From the NCBI GenBank assembly GCA_913055155.1, contig CAJXJR010000005.1:62001-126000 (forward strand): 64,000 nucleotides of DNA, in the 5' to 3' direction. The translations under genes and the position numbers were made by a program. A model generated the notes under the pieces. It searched no databases and was not told the origin of the DNA. It worked only from the letters and a program-made list of their open reading frames with translations. This DNA comes from an uncultured Erythrobacter sp. (GTDB taxonomy: Bacteria > Pseudomonadota > Alphaproteobacteria > Sphingomonadales > Sphingomonadaceae). Positions 1-8,958 of this stretch are shown here, in pieces. Positions within the stretch are counted from its first letter, which is position 1. Every line of letters starts with the position of its first letter.

Positions 1-205
1 TATCGTCGACCGCTTCCAGTATGGCTATGTCATCGACTATGCCGACTTCCACATCGGCACCTTCCGCCCCTTCCTGATTTTCAACATTGCCGACGCGGCG
101 ATTACACTTGGCGTGGTGTTTATCCTTGCCCGCGCCTTGTTCATGCGCGAGAAACCGTCCAATGAGCAGGACGCTGCTGCACCCGAACAGACCGAAGGCC
201 AGTGA
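1..205 (+). CDS. lspA: Signal peptidase II (lipoprotein signal peptidase), C-terminal fragment
   Basis: Inner-membrane aspartyl protease that cleaves the signal peptide of diacylglyceryl-modified prolipoproteins. The window opens inside the gene and the frame is open to the left edge, so about 67 C-terminal residues remain. They carry the hallmark IVDRFQYGYVIDYADFH stretch followed by FNIADAAI. The aspartates of VID and IAD lie 19 residues apart, as expected for the catalytic pair. A hydrophobic last helix and a short acidic tail follow before TGA at 203-205. The DUF3035 lipoprotein gene starts 19 bases downstream on the same strand, so the two are probably co-transcribed. The call is firm even though the gene is cut. 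Confidence 0.93.
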   Translation, partial: IVDRFQYGYVIDYADFHIGTFRPFLIFNIADAAITLGVVFILARALFMREKPSNEQDAAAPEQTEGQ

Positions 206-224
206 GCCCGGAGAATTGAAGACC

Positions 225-632
225 ATGACCAAGATCACCAGCGCTATCATCGCCAGCGCCGCCGCGCTTGCCCTCACCGCTTGTGGCGGCATCAACATCG
301 CGCGCGAGCGGCCGGACGAGTTCGCCGTGCAGCGCCAGGCACCGCTGGTGATCCCGCCCGATTTCCACCTTGTCCCGCCTGCACCCGGCGCCCCGCGCCC
401 GGCCGAAGGCACCGCCTCGCAGCAGGCGCTGGAAGCCCTGTTCGGCGGCAGCGCCCCGCGCAGCGATATCGAGACCAGCGCGCTCGACCAGGCCGGCGAC
501 GCCGCCCCGGGCATCCGTTCGGCCATCGGCGATGCGCAGACCTATACCGTGGACAAGGGCACCGCGACGCAGGCGATCATCGCTGCGCCGGAAGGTGACG
601 GCCAGGCCGCGCGCGTGGTCATTCCCGGTTGA
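225..632 (+). CDS. DUF3035 family putative lipoprotein
   Basis: A 135-residue exported protein of unknown function. The N-terminus MTKITSAIIASAAALALTAC is a lipoprotein signal peptide with lipobox LTAC|G, so the mature protein would start at Cys20. The PDEF...PPDF..PPP core is typical of DUF3035, a family often found next to lspA in alphaproteobacteria. The reading frame is open further upstream, but ATG 225 is chosen because it begins the signal peptide and has GGAGAA about nine bases before it. The stop codon lies in the loop of a strong hairpin (613-650) that looks like the terminator. No enzymatic residues are visible. Confidence 0.85.
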   Translation: MTKITSAIIASAAALALTACGGINIARERPDEFAVQRQAPLVIPPDFHLVPPAPGAPRPAEGTASQQALEALFGGSAPRSDIETSALDQAGDAAPGIRSAIGDAQTYTVDKGTATQAIIAAPEGDGQAARVVIPG

Positions 633-662
633 GACCGGGAATAACCACGCTTCATTTGTTTT
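613..662 (+). terminator. Rho-independent terminator with stop codon in the loop
   Basis: The arms 613-629 and 634-650 pair over 16 of 17 positions (GCGTGGT-C-ATTCCCGGT against ACCGGGAAT-A-ACCACGC) and close a TGAG loop. That loop holds the TGA stop of the DUF3035 gene. A T-rich tail (TTCATTTGTTTT) follows at 651-662. It would end the lspA-DUF3035 transcript and overlaps the left edge of the repeat element that follows. Confidence 0.7.
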
Positions 663-1020
663 AGTCCCTCAAGCGCCGGGCGCAGCGCGTCCGCGCTGCT
701 TGGCTTTCGGCCTACCGGCCGGCCCGCAGTCGCGGGCTGTCGGTCGCTTGTCGCGACCGAGACTTTCGCAAAACTCCAATGAATGCGCTGAAAACGGTCG
801 GCGCCTAGCCGATCGCAAGGGCGAACGGCCGCCCATAGTAACAGGCTGTCGTCGCCTTTCAGGCGCCGATACTTGCGCGAATTTCGAATTGGCGCGCTAT
901 TCTCGGTCGCGACCAGCGACCGACCGAGCGCGAACGCGCGAGCCGCAGGTGCCGCGCAGTCCGAAGGACGGAGCGAATAGCACCGAGGACGCACCCACGG
1001 AGGTGGGCGCATGAAACAAA
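655..1020. repeat. Hairpin-rich intergenic element, copy A
   Basis: This fills the convergent gap between the DUF3035 gene and the CNNM/CorC gene. It resembles the gap at 3147-3440: 901-991 matches 3312-3410 almost base for base, apart from an extra CGACCGAC in the second copy, and the 5' ends (CCCTCA[AG]GCGCCGGGCG) also match. It is a series of small hairpins at 682-699, 709-720 (loop TACC), 722-737, 904-922 (loop GACCA), 959-969 (loop GAA) and 994-1007 (loop GGAG). TTTGTTT at 655-661 and AAACAAA at 1014-1020 are inverted terminal motifs. Open frames crossing it look like shadows. Function unknown. Confidence 0.75.
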
Positions 1021-2313
1021 CTATTCCCGGCTCACCAGCAATTTATCGATCTTGCGGCCGTCCATGTCGACCACCTCGAACCGCCAGCCCTGGTCGTGGA
1101 AGTGTTCACCCTCCGCAGGCAGGTGCTTGAGCACGAACAGCGCGTAACCGGCGGCGGTCGCGAATTCCTTGTTCTCGGGGAAGTCGATATCCAGCCGCTC
1201 GGCCAGGGCATCGGCGGCCAGCGCGCCGGAGACGAGGAAGCTGCCATCCTCGCGCTCGGTGAACATCGGCGTATCGCCTTCGTCCTGGTGGCTGGCGAAG
1301 TCCCCGGCGATGGCAGAGAGCAGGTCTGCCGTCGTCACGATGCCGTCGAGGTGGCCGTACTCGTCGTGCACCATGGCCATGCCGGTGCCCGATTGCTGCA
1401 GCACCCGCAACGCGTCCATCGCATCGAGCTGGTCGGGCAGCACCTCGCTCTTGCGAATCAGGTCGGCCAGCACCACCGGCTGCCCGCCCACCAGCAGTGC
1501 CAGCACTTCGCGCACCTTCACCACGCCCAGCACCTTGTCGGGCGAGCTTTCTGCCACCGGCAGCAGCGAGTGCGGGGATGCCGCGATGGTGGCGCGGATC
1601 TGCTCCTCGTCGGCATCCGCGTCCAGCCAGTCCACCTCGGTACGCGGTGTCATCAGTTCGCGCACCGGCCTGTCGGCCAGCCGCATGATGCCGGAAAGGA
1701 TGGCGCGCTCCTGCTCCTCGATCACGCCGGTGCGCGTGGCATCGGCGAAGATCATCTGCAGTTCCTCCGCCGTCAGGCGATGGTCGCCCTTGTTGCGGAT
1801 GCCCATCGCCGACAGCAGCAGGCTGGACGAAGCATCGAGCAGCCACACGAACGGTGCCGCCACCCTGGCCAGCAGCGCCATGGGCCGCGCCATGACGATG
1901 GAAATCGGCGTTGCCGCGCGCAAGGCCAGTTGCTTGGGCACCAGTTCGCCCACCACCAGGCTGAAGAACGTGGTGAGGCCGATGACCAGCGTGAAACCGA
2001 GGTTGTAGGCCGTGCCCTCATCCATACCCAGCGCCGCCAGCCGTTCGCCCACTGGCTCGCCCAGGGTCGCCCCCGAGACCGCACCGGCAATGATGCCGAT
2101 CAGGGTGATGCCGATCTGCACGGTGGAGAGGAACTTGCCCGGATCGGCAGCCAGCGCCATCGCGACTTCGGCGCTCTTGCTGCCTTTTTCGGCCGCCATC
2201 CGCAGGCGCGCGGTGCGGGCAGAGACGATCGCCAGCTCGGACATGGCAAAGACGCCGTTGAGCACGATCAGGAATGCGAGCGCGGCGAGGTAATGCCAGG
2301 GAAACGGGCTCAT
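1021..2313 (-). CDS. CNNM/CorC-family transmembrane protein (hemolysin-related)
   Basis: A 430-residue inner-membrane protein of the CNNM/CorC family, which is linked to Mg2+/Co2+ transport or resistance. Domains in order are an N-terminal DUF21 transmembrane module (residues ~1-190, with SELAIVSAR and VGELVPKQLALR), two CBS domains (~205-330, beginning near MTPRTEVDWLDA) and a C-terminal CorC_HlyC domain (~350-425). The frame extends 18 codons upstream, but ATG 2313 (MSPFPWHYLAAL) sits at the first membrane helix and has GGAA upstream. It ends at the edge of repeat copy A and converges with the DUF3035 gene. Transport substrate is not predictable. Confidence 0.85.
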   Translation of the reverse strand: MSPFPWHYLAALAFLIVLNGVFAMSELAIVSARTARLRMAAEKGSKSAEVAMALAADPGKFLSTVQIGITLIGIIAGAVSGATLGEPVGERLAALGMDEGTAYNLGFTLVIGLTTFFSLVVGELVPKQLALRAATPISIVMARPMALLARVAAPFVWLLDASSSLLLSAMGIRNKGDHRLTAEELQMIFADATRTGVIEEQERAILSGIMRLADRPVRELMTPRTEVDWLDADADEEQIRATIAASPHSLLPVAESSPDKVLGVVKVREVLALLVGGQPVVLADLIRKSEVLPDQLDAMDALRVLQQSGTGMAMVHDEYGHLDGIVTTADLLSAIAGDFASHQDEGDTPMFTEREDGSFLVSGALAADALAERLDIDFPENKEFATAAGYALFVLKHLPAEGEHFHDQGWRFEVVDMDGRKIDKLLVSRE

Positions 2314-2462
2314 CAGGATTCCGGCGCTAGCAGGTTTCTCAGCGCCCGCAAAAGCCCTTGCAAGCATCCATTCACGGAACAGCCTTCACAAACCGGCGTT
2401 TAAAGGTTCAGATAGTGCGGCGCAGGCCTTGCGGGCCGGTGCCTATTCGGAGGAAGGACGTT

Positions 2463-3146
2463 ATGAAAATCAAGAAGATGCTTGTCTCGACGACAGCCGC
2501 GGTCGCCCTGGTCGGCACCACCAGCGCCTGTGTCACCGACCCCAACACCGGCGAGCAACACATTTCGCGCACCGCCATCGGCGGTATTGGCGGGGCGGGC
2601 CTTGGCTACCTGCTGGGCGGCCTCGTGGGCGGCAAGACCGCGCGCATCGTGGGGGCAGGCATCGGTGCGGCAGCCGGCGGCTATGTCGGCTATCGCATGG
2701 ACGAGCAGATTCGCGAGCTCGACGAGGTTACGGCGGGCACCGGGGTAGAGGTTTCCGAGACGCCCAACGGCGACGGTATCCTGGTGAACTTCCCGGATGT
2801 CACCTTCGCGGTGAACTCCACCACGATCTCGCCCATGATGCGCGATACGCTGGACGGCGTGGCACAATCGATGATCGACTATCCCAACTCGCTGATCGAC
2901 GTAATGGGCCACACCGATTCGACCGGCAGCGAGCAGTACAACCTCGACCTGTCGCGTCGCCGCGCCGAATCGGTCGCCAACTACCTCGTCTCGCGTGGCG
3001 TCTCGCGCGCGCGCATCGAGACCATCGGCTATGGCGAGCAGTACCCGATCGCGGACAATTCCACCGAAGCAGGCCGGTCACAGAACCGCCGCGTGGAAAT
3101 CCGCATCACGCCGATTACCGAAGAGGACGTGGAAGCGGCTTATTGA
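2463..3146 (+). CDS. OmpA-family lipoprotein with glycine-zipper segment
   Basis: A 227-residue outer-membrane-associated protein that should bind peptidoglycan. It has a signal peptide with lipobox TSAC|V (Cys near 22), then a Gly-rich zipper (GGIGGAGLGYLLGGLVGG, ~40-75), then a C-terminal OmpA/MotB domain (~110-220). The domain shows the NPNS-like loop, VMGHTDSTGS and LSRRRAESVANYL followed by GYGEQYPIADNSTEAGRSQNRRVEI, including the conserved Asp and Arg that contact diaminopimelate. ATG 2463 has an excellent GGAGGAAGG ribosome site. It is an orphan gene, and repeat copy B starts right after its stop. Confidence 0.9.
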   Translation: MKIKKMLVSTTAAVALVGTTSACVTDPNTGEQHISRTAIGGIGGAGLGYLLGGLVGGKTARIVGAGIGAAAGGYVGYRMDEQIRELDEVTAGTGVEVSETPNGDGILVNFPDVTFAVNSTTISPMMRDTLDGVAQSMIDYPNSLIDVMGHTDSTGSEQYNLDLSRRRAESVANYLVSRGVSRARIETIGYGEQYPIADNSTEAGRSQNRRVEIRITPITEEDVEAAY

Positions 3147-3440
3147 TTTAGGCCCTCAGGCGCCGGGCGGACACCGTCCGGCGTCCTTGGCTACGCCCTA
3201 CCGGGCGGCGCGCGTTGGTGCGCGGTGGCCTATGGCCATCTTCGGCTACGCCTTCGGTTCCGTCGCCTTTCAGGCGCCGATCCTGGTACTTCGCTGCGAT
3301 GGAAGTTCTGGTCTCGGTCGCGACTAGCGACCGACCGACCGACCGAGCGCGAATGCGCGAGCCGCACGTGCCGCGCAGTCCGAAGGACGGAGCGAATAGC
3401 ACCGAGGACGAAGCCGCGGAGGCGGCTTCGCAAACAAACA
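3147..3440. repeat. Hairpin-rich intergenic element, copy B
   Basis: This fills the convergent gap between the OmpA-like gene and the CysQ-like gene. It shares the 5' motif, the CCTTTCAGGCGCCGA block (3267-3281) and the long 3' block (3312-3410) with copy A at 655-1020. Hairpins are at 3161-3183 (10 bp, one G-U, loop ACA), 3195-3206 (loop TACC), 3209-3224, 3315-3333 (loop GACTA), 3378-3388 (loop GAA) and 3409-3430 (9 bp, loop GGAG). Three loops equal those of copy A exactly, and some stems differ in both arms. I see no credible gene inside it. Confidence 0.75.
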
Positions 3441-3443
3441 AGC

Positions 3444-4241
3444 CTACCCGTTCCCAACCAACCGCCTGGCGCGCTCGCCAAGGCGCTCCACCGCTGCGCT
3501 GTGGATCGCTGGCGCGCTGACCAGCAAGCCAAAGGCGCGGGGGTCGCGCTTGTTGTAGGCCAGCGGCTGGCCGAAGGCGTCGGTCACTGCAGCACCCGCC
3601 TCGCGCGCAATCAGCGCGGCAGCGGCGATATCCCACTCGAAACCCCAGCGCACTGTCGCCACCAGGTCTGCCCTGTCATCGGCCACCATGGCCACGCGCA
3701 AGGCAATGGAATTGGGCTGCTCCACCTTGGTCAGGTCCCGGTCTTCCTTCGGCAGGTCGTGCACGGGCACGCGGGCGCCGGTGAATTCCTGCCGCGTGCT
3801 GGCCTTGAGCCGCTGGCCGTTCAACCATGCGCCACGCCCTGCCACCGCCGTCCACACTTCTTCGCGCGCCGGCGCCACCAGAGAACCGATCAGCGGCCTG
3901 CCTGCAGAGATCAGCGCGACGGAGACTGCCCAGCCCTTGCGCCCGCGAATATAGTCGCGCGTGCCGTCGATCGGGTCGACCAGCCAGATCAGCCCCTTGT
4001 CGAGTCGCTCTTCGCTATCGGCGGTTTCTTCGGACAGCCAGCCCGCCGCCGGCAGCAGCAGGCCCAGTTCGCGGCGCAGGAAATTGTCGACTTCCAGATC
4101 GGCCTCGCACACCGGGCTGCCGGGGGTTTTCTCCCAGCTTTCAAGCGCATGGCCGCCGCCATTGGGGTCTCCGGGCCACTTTCGAAGCGCCATATGACCC
4201 GCCTCGCGGCAGATCTGTTCAAGTTTCATACTGTCGATCAT
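3444..4241 (-). CDS. Inositol-monophosphatase superfamily, CysQ-like 3'(2'),5'-bisphosphate nucleotidase
   Basis: A 265-residue Mg2+-dependent phosphatase of the IMPase fold. The metal site is visible as SEE (near residue 70), WLVDPIDGTRDYIRG (near 87) and, later, EWDIAAAALIAREAGA (near 205), all in the family order. CysQ hydrolyses 3'-phosphoadenosine 5'-phosphate from sulfate assimilation; a histidinol- or inositol-phosphatase role cannot be excluded by sequence alone. The frame runs upstream to 4334, but ATG 4241 (MIDSMKLEQICREAG) begins the conserved fold; ATG 4229 is an alternative. It is divergent from sucC, with which it shares a 119-base upstream region. Confidence 0.82.
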   Translation of the reverse strand: MIDSMKLEQICREAGHMALRKWPGDPNGGGHALESWEKTPGSPVCEADLEVDNFLRRELGLLLPAAGWLSEETADSEERLDKGLIWLVDPIDGTRDYIRGRKGWAVSVALISAGRPLIGSLVAPAREEVWTAVAGRGAWLNGQRLKASTRQEFTGARVPVHDLPKEDRDLTKVEQPNSIALRVAMVADDRADLVATVRWGFEWDIAAAALIAREAGAAVTDAFGQPLAYNKRDPRAFGLLVSAPAIHSAAVERLGERARRLVGNG

Positions 4242-4360
4242 GGGTGCCCTGGCAGATGCGCGCGCCCGGAACCGATTGCAAGCGTCGCGCGATGATGCTT
4301 TAGCGCCTGCAACATAAATCCCCCCGACTCCCAATCTCCCGGAAACGAAGGTCCTTTTCC

Positions 4361-5560
<1,200 letters not shown>

Positions 5561-5579
5561 AGCGCAGCTCCCGCCGCAG

Positions 5580-6101
5580 TCAGTCGACCGGCGAGAAGGT
5601 GAATACCAGTTCGTGGATTTCGTCGTCGTCCGATTGCATGCGGACGGCGACGACAATCCCGTCATCGGTATTCTGCCCATTGGCGCAGCGATAGGTCAGC
5701 GCGCTGAAATAGGCGGCGCACGGCTCCAGCGCGACGAGGCGGAAGGTGACCATGTCGTCCTTCTCCTCCCAGCCCGTCAGGTCCGGGTTGAAATGCTTCA
5801 GTCGCACCGCCAGCGAACCGTCGACCTCACTGATATACATGTGCTCGGTGAACGTCAGGCCGCCCTCGGCCTGCTCCTGCGCGAACAGGCCCACCATCGT
5901 GTCGCCTGTGGGCGGCAGCCATGTTTCGTGCGCAGGCGCACCGTCGATACCCGTCCCGCTCCAGCTACCCGCCAGCCACGCGACCTCCTCGATCTGTGCA
6001 GGTGGTGGTACGTGGCCTTCGGCTGCCACGCGCGTCTCCTGCGCAGCGGCAGGCCCCGCCACGGCGGCAAACATCGCCAAAACGGGAACGATCGGGCGCA
6101 T
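5580..6101 (-). CDS. Exported DUF6265 family protein
   Basis: A 173-residue protein with a clear signal peptide ([21 protein letters not shown]) and a lipocalin-like DUF6265 domain, recognised by [24 protein letters not shown] and the following beta-rich segment. It is periplasmic or secreted; family function is unknown. The start ATG 6101 has AAGGAG eight bases upstream. It is divergent from etfBA, and the 131-base region between them holds a promoter and palindrome on the etfB side. The two cysteines near residues 128 and 138 (EPCAAY, TYRCANG) might form a disulfide. Confidence 0.8.
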   Translation of the reverse strand: MRPIVPVLAMFAAVAGPAAAQETRVAAEGHVPPPAQIEEVAWLAGSWSGTGIDGAPAHETWLPPTGDTMVGLFAQEQAEGGLTFTEHMYISEVDGSLAVRLKHFNPDLTGWEEKDDMVTFRLVALEPCAAYFSALTYRCANGQNTDDGIVVAVRMQSDDDEIHELVFTFSPVD

Positions 6102-6169
6102 GGCAGAGTCTCCTTTACAGTGCCCAAGCGAACGCTAAGTCGAACAGGAAGCAGGGTAAAGCACTCTTG

Positions 6170-6198
6170 CTTGACCTATACGTCAAGCTGTTTACATA
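6170..6198 (+). promoter_or_regulatory. etfBA promoter overlapped by an 18-bp palindrome
   Basis: A sigma-70-like promoter is visible: -35 TTGACC at 6171-6176, a 16-base spacer and -10 TACATA at 6193-6198. The -35 box lies in the dyad CTTGACCTATACGTCAAG (6170-6187), which departs from perfect symmetry at only one base pair. An operator covering -35 suggests control by a dimeric regulator. The layout resembles MerR-family LiuR-type sites that control acyl-CoA and branched-chain amino-acid catabolism, but that link is inference. Confidence 0.55.
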
Positions 6199-6232
6199 AG
6201 CGGCAGTTTCGAATCCGAGAGAGGAAAGCTCC

Positions 6233-6979
6233 ATGAAGATCCTCGTGCCCGTGAAGCGGGTGATTGACTATAATGTGAAACCGCGCGTGAAGGCGGATGG
6301 TTCGGGTGTTGATCTTGCGAATGTGAAGATGAGCATGAACCCGTTTGACGAGATCGCGGTGGAGGAAGCGCTGCGGCTGAAGGAAGCGGGCAAGGCCGAG
6401 GAAGTCGTGGCCGTGTCGATTGGCCCGGCCAAGGCGCAGGAAACGCTGCGTACGGCGCTGGCCATGGGCGCGGACCGGGCGATCCTTGTCGAGACGGACG
6501 AGACTGTCGAGCCGCTCGCCGTGGCCAAGATCCTCAAGGCGATTGCCGAAGCGGAAGAGCCTGGCATTGTCATGCTCGGCAAGCAGGCGATCGACGACGA
6601 TAGCAACCAGACCGGCCAGATGCTGGCCGCGCTGATGGGGCGTCCGCAGGGGACCTTTGCCAGCAAGGTGGAGATCGACGGCGATGCCGTGTCGGTCACC
6701 CGCGAGGTGGACGGCGGCCTCGAGACGGTGAAGCTGAGCCTGCCTGCCATCGTCACCACCGACTTGCGCCTGAACGAGCCGCGCTATGCCTCGCTGCCCA
6801 ACATCATGAAGGCGAAGAAGAAGCCGCTCGATACCAAGACGCCGGCTGACTACGGCGTCGACGTTACCCCGCGTCTGACCACTACCAACGTGTCCGAACC
6901 GCCGGTGCGCCAGGCAGGCGAGATCGTGGAAGACGTGGATGCGCTGGTCGCCAAGCTCAAAGCCCTGGGAGTTGCCTGA
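6233..6979 (+). CDS. etfB: Electron transfer flavoprotein beta subunit
   Basis: A 248-residue AMP-binding subunit of the soluble ETF heterodimer, which takes electrons from acyl-CoA and related dehydrogenases and passes them to ETF-ubiquinone oxidoreductase. It has the typical [20 protein letters not shown] start, [16 protein letters not shown], the ETF-beta signature near [43 protein letters not shown] (residues ~160-205) and full family length. The start is supported by GAGAGGAAAG upstream. Its TGA overlaps the ATG of etfA by one base, indicating translational coupling. Confidence 0.97.
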   Translation: MKILVPVKRVIDYNVKPRVKADGSGVDLANVKMSMNPFDEIAVEEALRLKEAGKAEEVVAVSIGPAKAQETLRTALAMGADRAILVETDETVEPLAVAKILKAIAEAEEPGIVMLGKQAIDDDSNQTGQMLAALMGRPQGTFASKVEIDGDAVSVTREVDGGLETVKLSLPAIVTTDLRLNEPRYASLPNIMKAKKKPLDTKTPADYGVDVTPRLTTTNVSEPPVRQAGEIVEDVDALVAKLKALGVA

Positions 6980-7905
6980 TGACTGCTCTTGTTTTTGCCG
7001 AACCGCATGGCGACAGCGTCGCCGATGCAACCCTTGCCACGGTAACGGCTGCGGCCGCGCTTGGCGGCCCGGTGCACGTGCTGGTGACGGGAACTTCCGC
7101 CGCGGGCGATGCCCACGCTGCCATCGCCGGTGTCGAGAAGGTGCTCGTTGCCGACGATGCCGCCTATGCCGATGGCCTGGCCGAGAACGTCGCACCGCTG
7201 ATCGCCGGGCTCTTGGATGGCTATGACGCCGTGCTGGCCCCTGCCACCACCACTGGCAAGAACGTGCTGCCGCGCGTGGCTGCCCAGCTCGACGTGATGC
7301 AGGTCTCCGATATCATCAGCGTGGAAGGTCCCAAGAGCTTCAAGCGCCCGATCTATGCCGGCAACGCCATCGCCACGGTCGAGAGCAGCGATCCCAAGCT
7401 GGTGATCACCGTGCGCACCACGGCCTTCGACAAGGCAGAGGCGAGCGGCGGCAGCGCTAGCGTGGAGGCCGTCTCCGGCCCCGGCGATGCGGGTCTCTCC
7501 AGCTTCGTGGGCCTCGATGCAGTCAACTCCGACCGTCCCGAACTCACCAGCGCCGGGATCATCGTCTCGGGCGGGCGTGCGCTGAAGGATGCCGAGACCT
7601 TCGAAGCCACCATCACCCCGCTGGCCGACAAGCTGGGCGCGGCCATCGGTGCATCGCGCGCCGCGGTGGACGCAGGCTATGTGCCCAACGATTACCAGGT
7701 CGGCCAGACCGGCAAGATCGTGGCGCCCGAAGTCTACATCGCCATCGGCATCAGCGGCGCGATCCAGCACCTTGCGGGCATGAAGGACTCCAAGACCATC
7801 GTCGCCATCAACAAGGACCCCGATGCGCCGATCTTCCAGGTCGCCGACATCGGGCTGGTGGCAGACCTCTACAACGCCGTGCCGGAACTGATGGAGAAGC
7901 TGTAA
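6979..7905 (+). CDS. etfA: Electron transfer flavoprotein alpha subunit
   Basis: The 308-residue FAD-binding alpha subunit of ETF. The C-terminal FAD domain (~185-308) shows [85 protein letters not shown], the full ETF-alpha signature. The start codon overlaps the etfB stop (TGATG). A 15-bp perfect hairpin with a short T-run begins 29 bases after its stop and may terminate the operon while also covering the ribosome site of the next gene. Confidence 0.97.
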   Translation: MTALVFAEPHGDSVADATLATVTAAAALGGPVHVLVTGTSAAGDAHAAIAGVEKVLVADDAAYADGLAENVAPLIAGLLDGYDAVLAPATTTGKNVLPRVAAQLDVMQVSDIISVEGPKSFKRPIYAGNAIATVESSDPKLVITVRTTAFDKAEASGGSASVEAVSGPGDAGLSSFVGLDAVNSDRPELTSAGIIVSGGRALKDAETFEATITPLADKLGAAIGASRAAVDAGYVPNDYQVGQTGKIVAPEVYIAIGISGAIQHLAGMKDSKTIVAINKDPDAPIFQVADIGLVADLYNAVPELMEKL

Positions 7906-7934
7906 CCAGCGGTTTCGGACAAAGTCATTGAAGC

Positions 7935-7975
7935 ACTCCTCCCGCGCGGTTAACTTTCCGCGCGGGAGGAGTTTT
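7935..7975 (+). terminator. Perfect 15-bp hairpin: etfA terminator and/or ribosome-site occluder
   Basis: Arms 7935-7949 (ACTCCTCCCGCGCGG) and 7958-7972 pair perfectly around the loop TTAACTTT, and a short T-run occupies 7972-7975. The right arm contains GGGAGGAG (7964-7971), which is the Shine-Dalgarno sequence for ATG 7979. It can therefore act as a terminator for etfBA and as a structure hiding the next ribosome binding site. Confidence 0.75.
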
Positions 7976-7978
7976 CAT

Positions 7979-8950
7979 ATGCGAATTCGGAAAGTTGCAC
8001 TTGCCTTCGCCGCTTCGGCGATGGCCCTGGCCATGCCCGCACAGGCGCAGTCCGAAGCGCCGCAGGTCTTCGAACGCACCGGCAACTGGACGGCGGATTT
8101 CGGGGAGGACTACTGCCGCCTGCTGCGCACGTTCCGCAGCGGCGATGACGAGATCACGCTGGCCTTCGAGCGGATCCAGCCAGGGCCGATGATGCGCATG
8201 CTCATTATCGGCGACAGCTTCCGTCCCTATCGCGGAGCGGACCGCGTAGGCTATCGCTTCGAGCCGCGCGAAGAGGCCCCGCCGTCCGATCTGTCGACGG
8301 AATTCGCTTCGTCACGCACGCCGGATGGCGAGCGTTTGACAATCCTCAGTTCCATATCGCTGGCCGAGGCGCCACAATTCACGCAGGTTTTCCAGCAACG
8401 CAGCAATGCGGGCGACCAGACGACCGATGCCGCGCTTCCGGCGCAGGGCGAGCCACCCCGGTTTCCCGCCTATGACCCCCAAGCCGAGCAGGCGCGGGCA
8501 TCCGCGATCCGCAGCCTCGTGTTCGAAGAAGGGTTGTCGCGACCAATCCGCTTCGACACGGGCAACATGGGTGACGTGATGGGAGTATTGCAGACCTGCA
8601 CAAGCGATCTTGTCAGTAGCTGGGGCGTCGATGCCGAAAGGCACGCAAATCTCCAGCGAGGCGCTTTTCCCGAGCCCGGACCGATTATCGCCAACAACAC
8701 CATTCCCTTCGACCAGTTCGCCAGATTGACCGGCAATTACAACCAGGTACGCGTGATGGTGAGCGAAGAAGGCGAACCCACGTCGTGCCACATCCACTTC
8801 CCGACCTTGGAAGAAGGAGTGAACCAACGAGTCTGCGAGCAGGTAATGGAAAACGCTGAATTCCAGCCCGCCCTTGATGCGGAGGGGCAACCGATCGCTT
8901 CATATTGGCTGGTCCCGGTCTTCGTCTTGCTTGGTCCCCCGGAAAGCTAG
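7979..8950 (+). CDS. Exported protein with C-terminal TonB-C-like domain
   Basis: A 323-residue periplasmic protein. The signal peptide is MRIRKVALAFAASAMALAMPAQAQ. The middle part is not recognised. The last ~80 residues (CHIHFPTLEEGVNQRVCEQV, then the AEFQPALDAEGQPIASYWLVPV segment) resemble the TonB C-terminal fold seen in many sphingomonad secreted proteins, with a pair of cysteines (near 281 and 298) that may form a disulfide. There is no transmembrane anchor or Pro-rich linker, so it is not a classical TonB. The frame is open from 7928, but ATG 7979 follows GGAGGAG. That ribosome site lies inside the 7935-7972 hairpin. Confidence 0.7.
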   Translation: MRIRKVALAFAASAMALAMPAQAQSEAPQVFERTGNWTADFGEDYCRLLRTFRSGDDEITLAFERIQPGPMMRMLIIGDSFRPYRGADRVGYRFEPREEAPPSDLSTEFASSRTPDGERLTILSSISLAEAPQFTQVFQQRSNAGDQTTDAALPAQGEPPRFPAYDPQAEQARASAIRSLVFEEGLSRPIRFDTGNMGDVMGVLQTCTSDLVSSWGVDAERHANLQRGAFPEPGPIIANNTIPFDQFARLTGNYNQVRVMVSEEGEPTSCHIHFPTLEEGVNQRVCEQVMENAEFQPALDAEGQPIASYWLVPVFVLLGPPES

Positions 8951-8958
8951 GCAAGGAA

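Noticed and set aside
370-1014. Open frame running through repeat copy A
   Set aside because: It overlaps the DUF3035 gene in another frame and then translates hairpins; the matching frame in copy B is not conserved in length or start. Treated as repeat DNA.
3225-4295. Long plus-strand frame through copy B into the CysQ-like gene
   Set aside because: Antisense to the phosphatase gene with complete IMPase motifs; no domain of its own.
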